Origin: Fimbriimonadaceae bacterium
GTDB lineage: Bacteria; Armatimonadota; Fimbriimonadia; Fimbriimonadales; Fimbriimonadaceae
Assembly (NCBI GenBank): GCA_019454125.1
Contig: CP075365.1
Location: forward strand, 1,482,218 to 1,546,217
Direction of reading: 5' to 3'
DNA length: 64,000 nt
The notes below the pieces were generated by a model. The model was not told where the DNA came from and did not search any database. It worked only from the letters and a program-made list of their open reading frames with translations. The position numbers and the translations under genes are program-made. This document shows, in pieces, positions 44,399 to 52,014 of this stretch; position 1 is the first letter of the stretch, and every line of letters starts with the position of its first letter.

Positions 44399-44697
44399 CC
44401 TTGTTCCCCCAAGTACGCATGGATTTTCGATCCTATGGCACCGACGGCCGTCCCGACCAGAAGACCCTGCACCGTCCCCATTATCAGCGGGGCCACGTTC
44501 CCCCCGAAGAAGGCCAGCGCTGAGCCAAAGTAGCACAGAAACGCAGACAAGAAATAGAGGTGGGAGGGTTTCATAGAACCACTTTTTTGACGCCCTAGTG
44601 TTACGATCAACCAGGACAGCAGGCCAGCAGCCATACAGACCGTCAACCAGAAAGAACTCGAATAAGTGTTCACGACGCTCGTCAGCCAACGATCCAT
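44395..44697 (-). CDS. Small multi-pass membrane protein
   Basis: This 100-residue protein has about three helices (near 14-34, 46-65 and 67-88) and no recognised motif. The ATG at 44697 is the first start outside the repeat array; a longer frame through the repeats is low-complexity. It is coupled to the frameshifted prepilin downstream by a TTGA overlap. The array ends about 40 bp upstream of its start, so its promoter may lie within or beyond the repeats. Confidence 0.6.
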   Translation of the reverse strand: MDRWLTSVVNTYSSSFWLTVCMAAGLLSWLIVTLGRQKSGSMKPSHLYFLSAFLCYFGSALAFFGGNVAPLIMGTVQGLLVGTAVGAIGSKIHAYLGEQG

Positions 44698-44737
44698 GGG
44701 GCCGGGCCCGCCGGAAGAACCCTCTCGGCCCGCTGAA

Positions 44738-45220
44738 CCCCCTCCGCCCCTGCCGGGGCACCTCCCCCGAAGCATCGGGGGAGGAGTGGCTGTCGTGCTT
44801 CGACGAAAGCCCCTCCCCAGGCTTGGGGAGGGGGGCAGGGGGAGGGGTGGCGCAGGTTCCCTCCCGGTACAGGAAACCCCCTCCGCCCCTGCGGGGCACC
44901 TCCCCCGAAGAATCGGGGGAGGAGTGGCCGTCGTGCTTCGACGAAAACCCCTCCCCAGGCTTGGGGAGGGGGCAGGGGGGAGGGGTGGCGCAGGTTCCCG
45001 CCCGGTGCAGGGAAACCCCCTCCGCCCCTGCGGGGCACCTCCCCCGAAGCATCGGGGGAGGGGTGGGTTCCCTGTCTCGGCCCGGGAGCACCCCCTCCGC
45101 CCCTTCGGGGCACCTCCCCCGAAGCATCGGGGGAGGGGTGGCGCAGGCTCATTGCCTCGGTACAGGGAAACCCCCTCCGCCCCTGCGGGGCACCTCCCCC
45201 GAAGCATCGGGGGAGGGTGG
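44738..45220 (+). repeat. GC-rich palindromic repeat array 2
   Basis: The 571 bp from 44698 to 45268 hold no gene. Five copies of a 46-bp core begin at 44738, 44877, 45016, 45091 and 45171; the core includes CCCCCTCCGCCCCTGCGGGG and CCTCCCCC-GAAGCATC-GGGGGAGG. The first two copies are 139 bp apart because they also carry the CCCCTCCCCAGGCTTGGGG module. The family is the same as in array 1, with CATC replacing CAGC in the loop. Confidence 0.95.
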
Positions 45221-45268
45221 GCCGGGCTGTTGCCCGCTTGACTGTGCTAGACTCGCCGCTTCCCCGGA

Positions 45269-46795
45269 ATGCGGCACGAACTCGTCTTAGTCATCGATTT
45301 CGGCGGGCAATACGCGCAGCTCATTACGCGGCGTGTCCGCGAGCTGGGCGTCTTTAGCGAGATGGTCGCTTGGCCGCACGCCGCCGACGCGGTCCGCGAG
45401 AAGAAGCCGGACGCGGTGATCCTGAGCGGCGGGCCGAAGTCGGTCTTGGCCGAGGGCGCCCCCGACCTCGACATGAGCGTGCTTCAGGGCATCCCCGTCC
45501 TGGGAATCTGCTACGGCCAGCAGCTTATGGCGCACCGCTTGGGCGGGGAAGTCGCTCGGTCGTCCGACCGTGAGTATGGGCGGCGGCACTTGAAGAACGT
45601 GCGGGCCGGCGCCCTTGTGGACGGGTTGCGCGACGACCAGGTTTGGATGAGCCATGGAGACCAAGTGATCACCTGCCCGCCCGGCTTCGTAGCGACCGCC
45701 TCGACCGAGACCTGCCCTGTGGCCGCCTTCGAGAACCCCGAGGCGCGCCAATACGGCGTCCAGTTCCATCCGGAAGTCAGCCACACCCCGGACGGGCAGA
45801 CCGTGCTGCGCCGCTTCCTCTTCGACGTCGCCAAGCTCCGCGGGGATTGGACGAGCGAGCACTTTATGGAGGACGCCATCGAGCGGGTCCGCCAAGAAGT
45901 CGGGAGCCAGCAAGTGGTCTGCGCAGTCAGCGGCGGCGTGGACAGCTCCGTCGTGGCGGCGCTCCTGAACCGGGCCATCCCGGACCAAGTGACCTGCGTC
46001 TTCATCGACCACGGCCTTCTGCGGAAGGGCGAGGCGGAGCAGGTGGTCGACACCTTCACCCGGATCGTCCACGCCAAGCTCGTCCACATCGATGCTTCGG
46101 AGCAGTTCTTCGGCGCCCTGAAGGGCGTGACCGACCCCGAGCAGAAGCGGAAGGTGATCGGCGCCGAGTTCGTCCGGTGCTTCGAACGGCACGCAGGCGA
46201 GTTCAACGACTGTGCGTATCTCGCCCAGGGCACGCTTTATCCCGACGTCATCGAGAGCGGCTCCGGCACCGCCTCCAAGATCAAGACCCACCACAACGTC
46301 GGCGGTCTGCCGGACTGGATGAAGTTGAAGGTCGTCGAGCCCCTCAAGTGGCTCTTCAAAGACGAGGTCCGCGACTTGGGACGCCGGCTCGACCTGCCGG
46401 GCGAGGTCGTGGACCGCGAGCCTTTCCCGGGCCCCGGGCTAGCCGTCCGCATCCTGGGAGAAGTGACGCCGGAGCGCGTCCGGGTCGTCCAGGAGGCCGA
46501 CTGGATCTTCCGCAGCGAGATCCGGGAGGCGGGCTTGCACCCCGGCATCTGGCAGTCCTACGCAGCCTTGCTGGACGTCCGCAGCGTCGGGGTCATGGGC
46601 GACGAGCGAACCTATGAGCACCCCATCGTGTTGAGGGCCGTCCAGAGCGAGGACGCGATGACCGCCCAGGCGTTCCCGTTCGATTTCGGGTTCCTGGAGC
46701 GGGTCGCCAGCCGGATCGTGAACGAGGTGGAGGGGGTCAACCGAGTTCTCTACGACCTCACCAGCAAGCCGCCCGCCACGATCGAGTGGGAGTGA
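45269..46795 (+). CDS. guaA: GMP synthase (glutamine-hydrolysing)
   Basis: This 508-residue enzyme converts XMP to GMP. The N-terminal glutaminase has Cys in LGICYGQQ (about 79) and the catalytic His in QFHPEVSHT (about 170). The synthetase domain has the P-loop AVSGGVDSSV near 216-225 and the C-terminal dimer domain ending TIEWE. It stands alone, without guaB, and begins 48 bp after the repeat array. Confidence 0.96.
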   Translation: MRHELVLVIDFGGQYAQLITRRVRELGVFSEMVAWPHAADAVREKKPDAVILSGGPKSVLAEGAPDLDMSVLQGIPVLGICYGQQLMAHRLGGEVARSSDREYGRRHLKNVRAGALVDGLRDDQVWMSHGDQVITCPPGFVATASTETCPVAAFENPEARQYGVQFHPEVSHTPDGQTVLRRFLFDVAKLRGDWTSEHFMEDAIERVRQEVGSQQVVCAVSGGVDSSVVAALLNRAIPDQVTCVFIDHGLLRKGEAEQVVDTFTRIVHAKLVHIDASEQFFGALKGVTDPEQKRKVIGAEFVRCFERHAGEFNDCAYLAQGTLYPDVIESGSGTASKIKTHHNVGGLPDWMKLKVVEPLKWLFKDEVRDLGRRLDLPGEVVDREPFPGPGLAVRILGEVTPERVRVVQEADWIFRSEIREAGLHPGIWQSYAALLDVRSVGVMGDERTYEHPIVLRAVQSEDAMTAQAFPFDFGFLERVASRIVNEVEGVNRVLYDLTSKPPATIEWE

Positions 46796-46870
46796 GGCCG
46801 GGCAAGAGTGCCGCAATTCCGGTAGGTTAGCCGGGCCTACAGGCCCTGGCGCTTCCAAGAATTTTCCTGG

Positions 46871-47626
46871 ATGCGCACCGACCGAGCCGTCTTGTTCTGC
46901 CTAGCCTTGCTTGGCGGCGCGATCTCGCAGTCCGCGCTTTGGTCGCCGGATTCGGTGCCCGTCCTCACCCGGGTCACTTTCGATACGTTCCCAGAGTCCT
47001 GGCGGGGCGGGGACATCGCCGCAGAGGGCCAGTCACTGGCCGAGGGAGAGGTCGCCCGCTCGAAGGCCCTGGTCGCCAAGGCGGTCGCCCGCTACCCGAA
47101 AGCGCTCATCTCCCAAAACCTGGCGCGGATTTACGTGCTAAGGAGCATCACTTTTTATGGGTTAGAGTACGGTGGGACCAACTCTCTCGATACCGTCTAC
47201 CTGACGAACCAAGGGGTGGAAAGGGGATATACAGACCGGTACATCTTGGCGAGTTTCCACCACGAATTCTCCAGCATTCTCCTGCGAAACTATCCGGAGC
47301 GATTCGACGAGGACGAGTGGGTGGGAGCGAACCCGCTCGGGTTCTCCTATGGCCATGGGGGCACCGAAGCGCTTCGCGACGGCAGCAGCGACGTCCGCTA
47401 TAACAGCTGGCACATCCAAAGAGGGTTTCTGAACCAATATGCGACGGCCAGCTTGGAGGAAGACTTTAACACGGTCGCGGAAGGCATGATGACGGGAAGC
47501 CCTGAGTTTTGGGCCGCATGCGAAAGCTCACCTATGCTCAAGAAGAAGCTGGGCCTCGCCGTGAAGTTTTATCGCAGCTTCTGGCCTGGTTTTGACCCCA
47601 GGGACGCCGCACCGGCGGAAGAGTAA
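46871..47626 (+). CDS. Secreted protein resembling a metallopeptidase with a degenerate zinc motif
   Basis: The 251-residue protein has a signal peptide (about 1-20). The segment ILASFHHEFSSILL near 126-139 resembles the HExxH region of Mx1-type zinc peptidases, but the second His is Ser. The downstream acidic segment EEDFNTVAEGM near 197-207 matches the third-ligand region of that family. An inactive or altered enzyme is likely, by inference. The stop lies 14 bp upstream of the chosen QueD start, so these may be co-transcribed. Confidence 0.6.
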   Translation: MRTDRAVLFCLALLGGAISQSALWSPDSVPVLTRVTFDTFPESWRGGDIAAEGQSLAEGEVARSKALVAKAVARYPKALISQNLARIYVLRSITFYGLEYGGTNSLDTVYLTNQGVERGYTDRYILASFHHEFSSILLRNYPERFDEDEWVGANPLGFSYGHGGTEALRDGSSDVRYNSWHIQRGFLNQYATASLEEDFNTVAEGMMTGSPEFWAACESSPMLKKKLGLAVKFYRSFWPGFDPRDAAPAEE

Positions 47627-47639
47627 ACTGCCGCTCTTG

Positions 47640-48053
47640 GTGCGGATCGCGAAAGAGTTCTCCTGGGAGATGGGCCACCGCCTGCCAGGGCACCCCGTCT
47701 GCCAGAACGTCCACGGCCACTCGTACCGGATGGTCGTGGAACTTGAGGGCGAGCCCGATAGGTCCGGCATGCTGCTCGACTATGGAGTGGTCTCGGACCT
47801 TGTCCGGCCCATCCTTGCCGAGCTCGACCATTCGTTCATGGTCGATCCGGACGACGAACTGATGGGCGGCTTTCTGACCTCCAGCGGCCTTAAGGCCACG
47901 CGGGTCGGTTTCCGGTCCACGGCCGAGAACATCGCCAAGTGGATCCTAGAAAAACTTAGCCCCCGGTTCTTCGAGACACCGGGGGTGCAAAGCGTGACTG
48001 TGCGGGTCCACGAGACGACCCGTACGGCCGCCGAGGCTACTGCCCGGCGCTAG
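47640..48053 (+). CDS. queD: 6-pyruvoyl-tetrahydropterin synthase / QueD-like enzyme
   Basis: This 137-residue protein has the zinc-site motif EMGHRLPGHPVCQNVHGHSY, with the conserved His triad and the catalytic Cys, plus a Glu-containing C-terminal motif VRVHETTRTAAE. It may make 6-carboxy-tetrahydropterin for queuosine or deazapurines; no other que gene is nearby. The start is not certain: GTG at 47640 or TTG at 47637, with GGAAGAG about 14 bp upstream. Its stop shares CTAG with the convergent gene. Confidence 0.82.
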   Translation: MRIAKEFSWEMGHRLPGHPVCQNVHGHSYRMVVELEGEPDRSGMLLDYGVVSDLVRPILAELDHSFMVDPDDELMGGFLTSSGLKATRVGFRSTAENIAKWILEKLSPRFFETPGVQSVTVRVHETTRTAAEATARR

Positions 48054-48739
48054 GACCTCGCCCTGGATTTGATGACGATGTGGCCCTCGGCCTGCATCCC
48101 CTGGATCGTGGCGTTCACGAGGACGGCGTCCAGCTTGACAAGCTCGCCGGTTTCGACTTCCAGCCAGATCGTGCCCTTGCCACCCATGGTCGGCTCCTCA
48201 AGGAGGGTGTTCTCGAACTCGATCACATAGACCTTCTTGCCGTCCATCTCCTCGATGCCCTTGAGGGTGCCCTTTTGCTTGGTCTTCGGCGCCTTGGTAG
48301 CCTCGTTGGCGGGCTCTTCGAGCTCCCAGGTCTCACCGACCGCCACTGCTTGGGCAGGGGCGACGAAATCGATGGCGGCGCTCATCCGGGCCGAGTTTTC
48401 GTCTGTCTCCTCGCCCTTCCGTTCTAGGACGCGCCCCCGCTTGTCGCGGGTCGTGCTCCGCTCTCCACCGGCGTCTTGGGTGGATTGCTGGTCGTTCATC
48501 TTCTGGACGGCCTTGGTCACCTTGGTGATCTCGACGAAGGTGCCGTCCGGGTTCACCTTGGTGATCGTGGACTCGGCTTCCGTCTCGATCTTGATCTCCA
48601 TGCCCATGATCTCGATCTCGGCATTGACGCTGGTGAACCTGGATGAGCCCTCCTTGGGCTTGACGATAATCTGGTGTGTGTCCTGGGCGTGGACGCCAAG
48701 GGCGAGTGCAGCAAGGGTGAGCGCGAAAAGCGAGCGCAT
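48050..48739 (-). CDS. Secreted protein of unknown function
   Basis: The 229-residue protein has a signal peptide (about residues 1-18, ending VHA). A beta-rich domain follows, with alternating acidic and Thr-rich strands (IETEAESTITKVNPDGTFVEITKV) and a late VGETWELEEP and GTIWLEVETGELVKLDA. This resembles DUF6263-type lipoprotein domains, but the match is by pattern only. It is divergent from the AAR-like gene with about 100 bp between starts. Confidence 0.55.
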   Translation of the reverse strand: MRSLFALTLAALALGVHAQDTHQIIVKPKEGSSRFTSVNAEIEIMGMEIKIETEAESTITKVNPDGTFVEITKVTKAVQKMNDQQSTQDAGGERSTTRDKRGRVLERKGEETDENSARMSAAIDFVAPAQAVAVGETWELEEPANEATKAPKTKQKGTLKGIEEMDGKKVYVIEFENTLLEEPTMGGKGTIWLEVETGELVKLDAVLVNATIQGMQAEGHIVIKSRARS

Positions 48740-48844
48740 GTGGACTTTACTAACGCGTGGCAATGGGGTTTCGCTTCAAAGGCATTAGGCCCGGTGAACC
48801 TGGTGCGGGCCCAGGTGGAACCTGTCACCGGTACACTCGGCCAG

Positions 48845-49903
48845 GTGACGCGGTTTGCCTTCTTGCTCCATCCGCTGACGGCACGGCAGGCCGCAAGGAA
48901 GTATGCCTGGGCCCGCTGGATGCCCGAGGGGTGGATCGAGCGGTTCCTAAGGATGACGAAACCCACTTACGTCAGCCACATCACCGGGGTGAAGTCGATC
49001 ACCGGAGTCGAGACCGAAGGCTGGTTCTTCGGAGTCCCCCTGACCCCGCGAATGATGACGGGCAGCGTGCCCGTTGAGGAGAGCTATGCGCTCATCGTCG
49101 AAGCCGCCCGCATGGCGGCGGACGTAGGGGCGGAGATCATGGGCCTCGGCGCGTTCACGAGTGTGGTGGGCGACGGGGGTATCACGATCGCCGAACGGAG
49201 CCCCATCGCGATCACGACCGGGAACAGCTACACGGTCGCGACGGCGATAGAAGGAACTCTTGAGGCGTGCCGCAAGGTCGGGGTGCAGCCCTGCGAGGCG
49301 ACGCTGGCCGTGGTCGGCGCGACCGGTTCGATCGGCAACGCCTGCGCGCGCGTCCTCGCCCCAAACTTCGCCAAGACGTGGCTGGTGGGGCGCGACGAGG
49401 CGCGGACCCAGGCGGTCGCGGACCAGATCCCAGGCTCGCACGCGACGGTAGACCTCGACGTCCTGCGGCACGCTGACGCGGTCGTCACCGTGACCAGTGC
49501 GGGAGGCGCGATCGTGGAGCCGCACCACTTGAAGTCGGGCGCGGTGGTCTGTGACGTCAGCCGCCCCCGGGACGTGAGCGTGAAAGTCGCCGAGAAGCGA
49601 CCGGACGTTCTCGTCATCGAAGGCGGCGTGGTGAAAGTGCCGGGCGCGGTCGACTTCGGCTTCGACTTTGGCTTCCCGAAAGGCACGGCCTATGCCTGCA
49701 TGTCCGAGACGATGATGCTTGCGCTGGAGGGCAGGGCCGAAAGCTACACGGTCGGCAAAGAAGTGCAGGTGGAAAAGGTCGAGGAGACCCGGCGGTGGGC
49801 CACGAAGCACGGATTCCAACTTGCCGGCTTCCGGAGTTTCGAGCGCGAGGTGGACGAAGAGACGATCTCCCGGATCCGCGCGATCCACGCCAAGGCTGGC
49901 TAA
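48845..49903 (+). CDS. Acyl-ACP reductase (AAR)-like dehydrogenase
   Basis: This 352-residue protein resembles cyanobacterial long-chain acyl-ACP reductase (341 residues), which makes fatty aldehydes. Shared features are KSITGVETEGWFFGVPLTPRM, LGAFTSVVGDGG near 101-112, TTGNSYTVATA, a Rossmann motif VVGATGSIG near 157-165, and the C-terminal YACMSETMMLALEGR, where Cys285 aligns with the catalytic Cys of AAR (Cys294 in Synechococcus). No aldehyde-deformylating oxygenase gene is seen. The start at GTG 48845 is chosen by family length; there is no strong ribosome site and the frame opens earlier. Confidence 0.7.
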   Translation: MTRFAFLLHPLTARQAARKYAWARWMPEGWIERFLRMTKPTYVSHITGVKSITGVETEGWFFGVPLTPRMMTGSVPVEESYALIVEAARMAADVGAEIMGLGAFTSVVGDGGITIAERSPIAITTGNSYTVATAIEGTLEACRKVGVQPCEATLAVVGATGSIGNACARVLAPNFAKTWLVGRDEARTQAVADQIPGSHATVDLDVLRHADAVVTVTSAGGAIVEPHHLKSGAVVCDVSRPRDVSVKVAEKRPDVLVIEGGVVKVPGAVDFGFDFGFPKGTAYACMSETMMLALEGRAESYTVGKEVQVEKVEETRRWATKHGFQLAGFRSFEREVDEETISRIRAIHAKAG

Positions 49904-49909
49904 GCGCTT

Positions 49910-50662
49910 ATGGTGGAAGTCCAAAGTCTCGGCCGCGCCTTCGAAGGGCGATGGGTGCTTCGAGAAATCGACTTCGCGGTCGAACCTGGGCAGGTGCTCG
50001 TGATCATGGGTTCAAGCGGAGGCGGGAAGACGACCTTGCTGCGTTGCATCGCGGCCCTGCTCGATCCGTCCGAGGGCGACGTCCTCGTCGATGGGCGGAG
50101 CGCGAAGCGCGAGCCAGAAGCGGTGCGCTCGGCCATCGGCATGGTCTTCCAGTACGCCGCCCTCTTCGACTTTTTGAACGTTTCGGAGAACATCCTCTTC
50201 GGGGTCAGACGACGGCGGCGGCTCAGTTCGGGCGAGGCCAAGTCGCTCGTGGCGGACCGGCTGGCCGAAGTCGGGCTCTCGGGGACGGAGGCGATGATGC
50301 CGTCGGAACTCAGTGGCGGCATGCGCAAGAGGGTCGGCTTGGCCCGCGCGCTCGCCATGGACCCGCAGGTCTTGCTCTACGACGAACCCACCAGCGGCCT
50401 CGACCCCGTGACCGCGTATTCGATCGACCAACTCATCGTAGAGACTCGGGACAGGACCGGAGCGACCAGCATCGTCGTCAGCCACGACGTGAGCTCCGTG
50501 ATGCGGGTGGCCGACCGAATCGCCTTCTTGGAGAAGGGAAGCCTGGTCTTCATGGGCACGCCCGACGAGTTCCGCAACGCAGAGAACCGGGCGATTAAGG
50601 ACCTGGTCCAGAAGGCTAGGGCCGAATCCCTAGACACTTTCCACCCCGGGCCGGCCGTATGA
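49910..50662 (+). CDS. MlaF-like ABC transporter ATP-binding protein
   Basis: This 250-residue ATPase has Walker A GSSGGGKTT near 35-43, the Mla-type FQYAALFDFLNVSENILFGV, signature SELSGGMRKRVGLARAL and Walker B LLYDEPTSGLDP. These favour the MlaF/Ttg2A group that moves phospholipids in the envelope. The permease MlaE and the MCE protein MlaD are not in the window. It begins 6 bp after the AAR-like gene, which suggests one operon and a possible lipid link between them. Confidence 0.8.
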   Translation: MVEVQSLGRAFEGRWVLREIDFAVEPGQVLVIMGSSGGGKTTLLRCIAALLDPSEGDVLVDGRSAKREPEAVRSAIGMVFQYAALFDFLNVSENILFGVRRRRRLSSGEAKSLVADRLAEVGLSGTEAMMPSELSGGMRKRVGLARALAMDPQVLLYDEPTSGLDPVTAYSIDQLIVETRDRTGATSIVVSHDVSSVMRVADRIAFLEKGSLVFMGTPDEFRNAENRAIKDLVQKARAESLDTFHPGPAV

Positions 50663-50724
50663 ACTCTGTCGAGCGAGTTTCGTCGTAACCAGCGAGGCCC
50701 TTGGCCAACTACGGACTTACGTTC

Positions 50725-51231
50725 ATGAAAAACAAACTTTACGGCGCGCTCCTCGCCGCCATCGTGCTCGCCTTTGGCACGACCGCCTTCGCTCAAAAGG
50801 CCGGACCGAAGGGCGGCGCTCCCCAGATGGGCGGCCCGGGCGGTGGCCGCATGATGATGGGCGGCAAGATGCAGGAGGCCCACAAGAAGGTGCTTGGCGA
50901 GCTTGGCCTGAACGCCAATCAGAAGACCAAGATCACGCAGCTCGACCAGAAGCGCGAGAACGAACTGAAGGCCCTTCGAGGCAAGGCGGGCAAGCCCGGT
51001 CAGCCCGCTTCGCAGTCCGATCGTGAAGCAATGCGCGGCAAGATGCAAAAGATCCAGGCGGACTATCAGGCCGGCATGAAGGCCACTCTGACCCCCGCGC
51101 AGTTCACCAAATACGAGGCGCGGATGAAAGAAGAGATGGCTAAGCTCCGCGCCCAGCGCGAAAAGGAAGGCGGCCGACAGGGTGGCGCAAAGGCGGGCGG
51201 CGGCAAGCCGGCCGGTAAAGGCAAGCCCTGA
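50725..51231 (+). CDS. Periplasmic Spy/CpxP-like protein
   Basis: The 168-residue protein has a signal peptide (about residues 1-24, ending AFA). A Gly/Met-rich segment with GGRMMMGGKMQ is followed by a helical, highly charged domain carrying the LTPAQFTKYEAR motif (LTxxQ type). The C-terminus is Gly/Lys-rich. Such proteins are usually envelope-stress chaperones. The ATG at 50725 is preferred to one at 50701 because the signal peptide starts there. A terminator follows 40 bp later. Confidence 0.7.
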   Translation: MKNKLYGALLAAIVLAFGTTAFAQKAGPKGGAPQMGGPGGGRMMMGGKMQEAHKKVLGELGLNANQKTKITQLDQKRENELKALRGKAGKPGQPASQSDREAMRGKMQKIQADYQAGMKATLTPAQFTKYEARMKEEMAKLRAQREKEGGRQGGAKAGGGKPAGKGKP

Positions 51232-51270
51232 ACCTTGAGAGTCGCTTCTTACGCTTGACCGCGGGACCAT

Positions 51271-51303
51271 CGCCGGGAGGATTCCTCCCGGCGGTGTCTT
51301 TTT
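51271..51303 (+). terminator. Bidirectional-type terminator between convergent genes
   Basis: CGCCGGGAGG (51271-51280) pairs perfectly with CCTCCCGGCG (51284-51293) and is followed by GTGTCTTTTTG. It sits between the Spy-like gene and the convergent GNAT gene and may serve both. Confidence 0.85.
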
Positions 51304-51315
51304 GGGGCCTCCGGG

Positions 51316-51843
51316 TCACGACGTGAGGCTCAGGTACAGCCCCCATTCGGGGCTGTCGTCGGGGTCGTCGCAGACACGGTCGCCAACGATCTGTGCGCCC
51401 AGGCGCTGGTAAAGCCGATGGGCCGCGTGGAAGCGCTTGTCGCTCCAAATCTCCATGGCGGTTCGGCCCCGTTCCACGGCCTCGGAGATGACCGTGCGGC
51501 TGAGGGCCTCGCCGATTCCTTTGCCGCGCGCCGCGGGGCGGACGTAGACACGGACGATCTCGCAATCTGTGGTCGCGACCCGGACGGTGCCTTCGACGAC
51601 GATCGTGCCGCCCCGGTCACCGGGGAGCGGCTCGAAAACGGCCAGTCCAGCGCAACCGACGACCTCGCCGTCAACTTCCGCGACCCAAAACCCGTTCTCG
51701 GGAAAGCCGTACTCCTCCTCGATCGTGAAGAGGTCGGCGTGGTACTCCTCCTCGTCCCAGGTCAGGGAGTACTCATCGTAGACGACTCGCACCGTCTCGA
51801 CGACCGCGGGCGTGTCTCCTGGGCGGAAGGGGCGGATCAGCAC
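51316..51843 (-). CDS. GNAT-family acetyltransferase
   Basis: This 175-residue protein has the GNAT fold: acceptor strands (FWVAEVDGEVVGCAGL near 51-66), then the acetyl-CoA motif VRVYVRPAARGKGIGEAL near 98-115 with R/QxxGxG/A. A late AAHRLYQRLGAQIVG matches the family C-terminus. The substrate is unknown. The start is GTG at 51843 (GTG CTG ATC), giving the standard IRPFRPGDTPAVVE opening. It is divergent from the giant BTAD regulator, 171 bp away. Confidence 0.8.
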   Translation of the reverse strand: MLIRPFRPGDTPAVVETVRVVYDEYSLTWDEEEYHADLFTIEEEYGFPENGFWVAEVDGEVVGCAGLAVFEPLPGDRGGTIVVEGTVRVATTDCEIVRVYVRPAARGKGIGEALSRTVISEAVERGRTAMEIWSDKRFHAAHRLYQRLGAQIVGDRVCDDPDDSPEWGLYLSLTS

Positions 51844-52014
51844 GCCCGGGAAGATACCGCGCCTCCCGCAACCGAACCCAGCTCTCGGAAGGGCGAGTCG
51901 CCGCCCCCCGGAGGGAATGGATGCCGCCAAAGCGCTCAGGGCGCGGGGAACCTGGAATGTTTCCAGGGTCGGCACGGCCCGGAGTAAGATGCGCACGTCC
52001 GCAGGCACTCGCAA

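Noticed and set aside
44354-45241. Low-complexity proteins read through repeat array 2 on both strands
   Set aside because: They are translations of the repeat (Gly/Pro/Arg-rich in all frames); only the small membrane gene ending at 44395 is retained.
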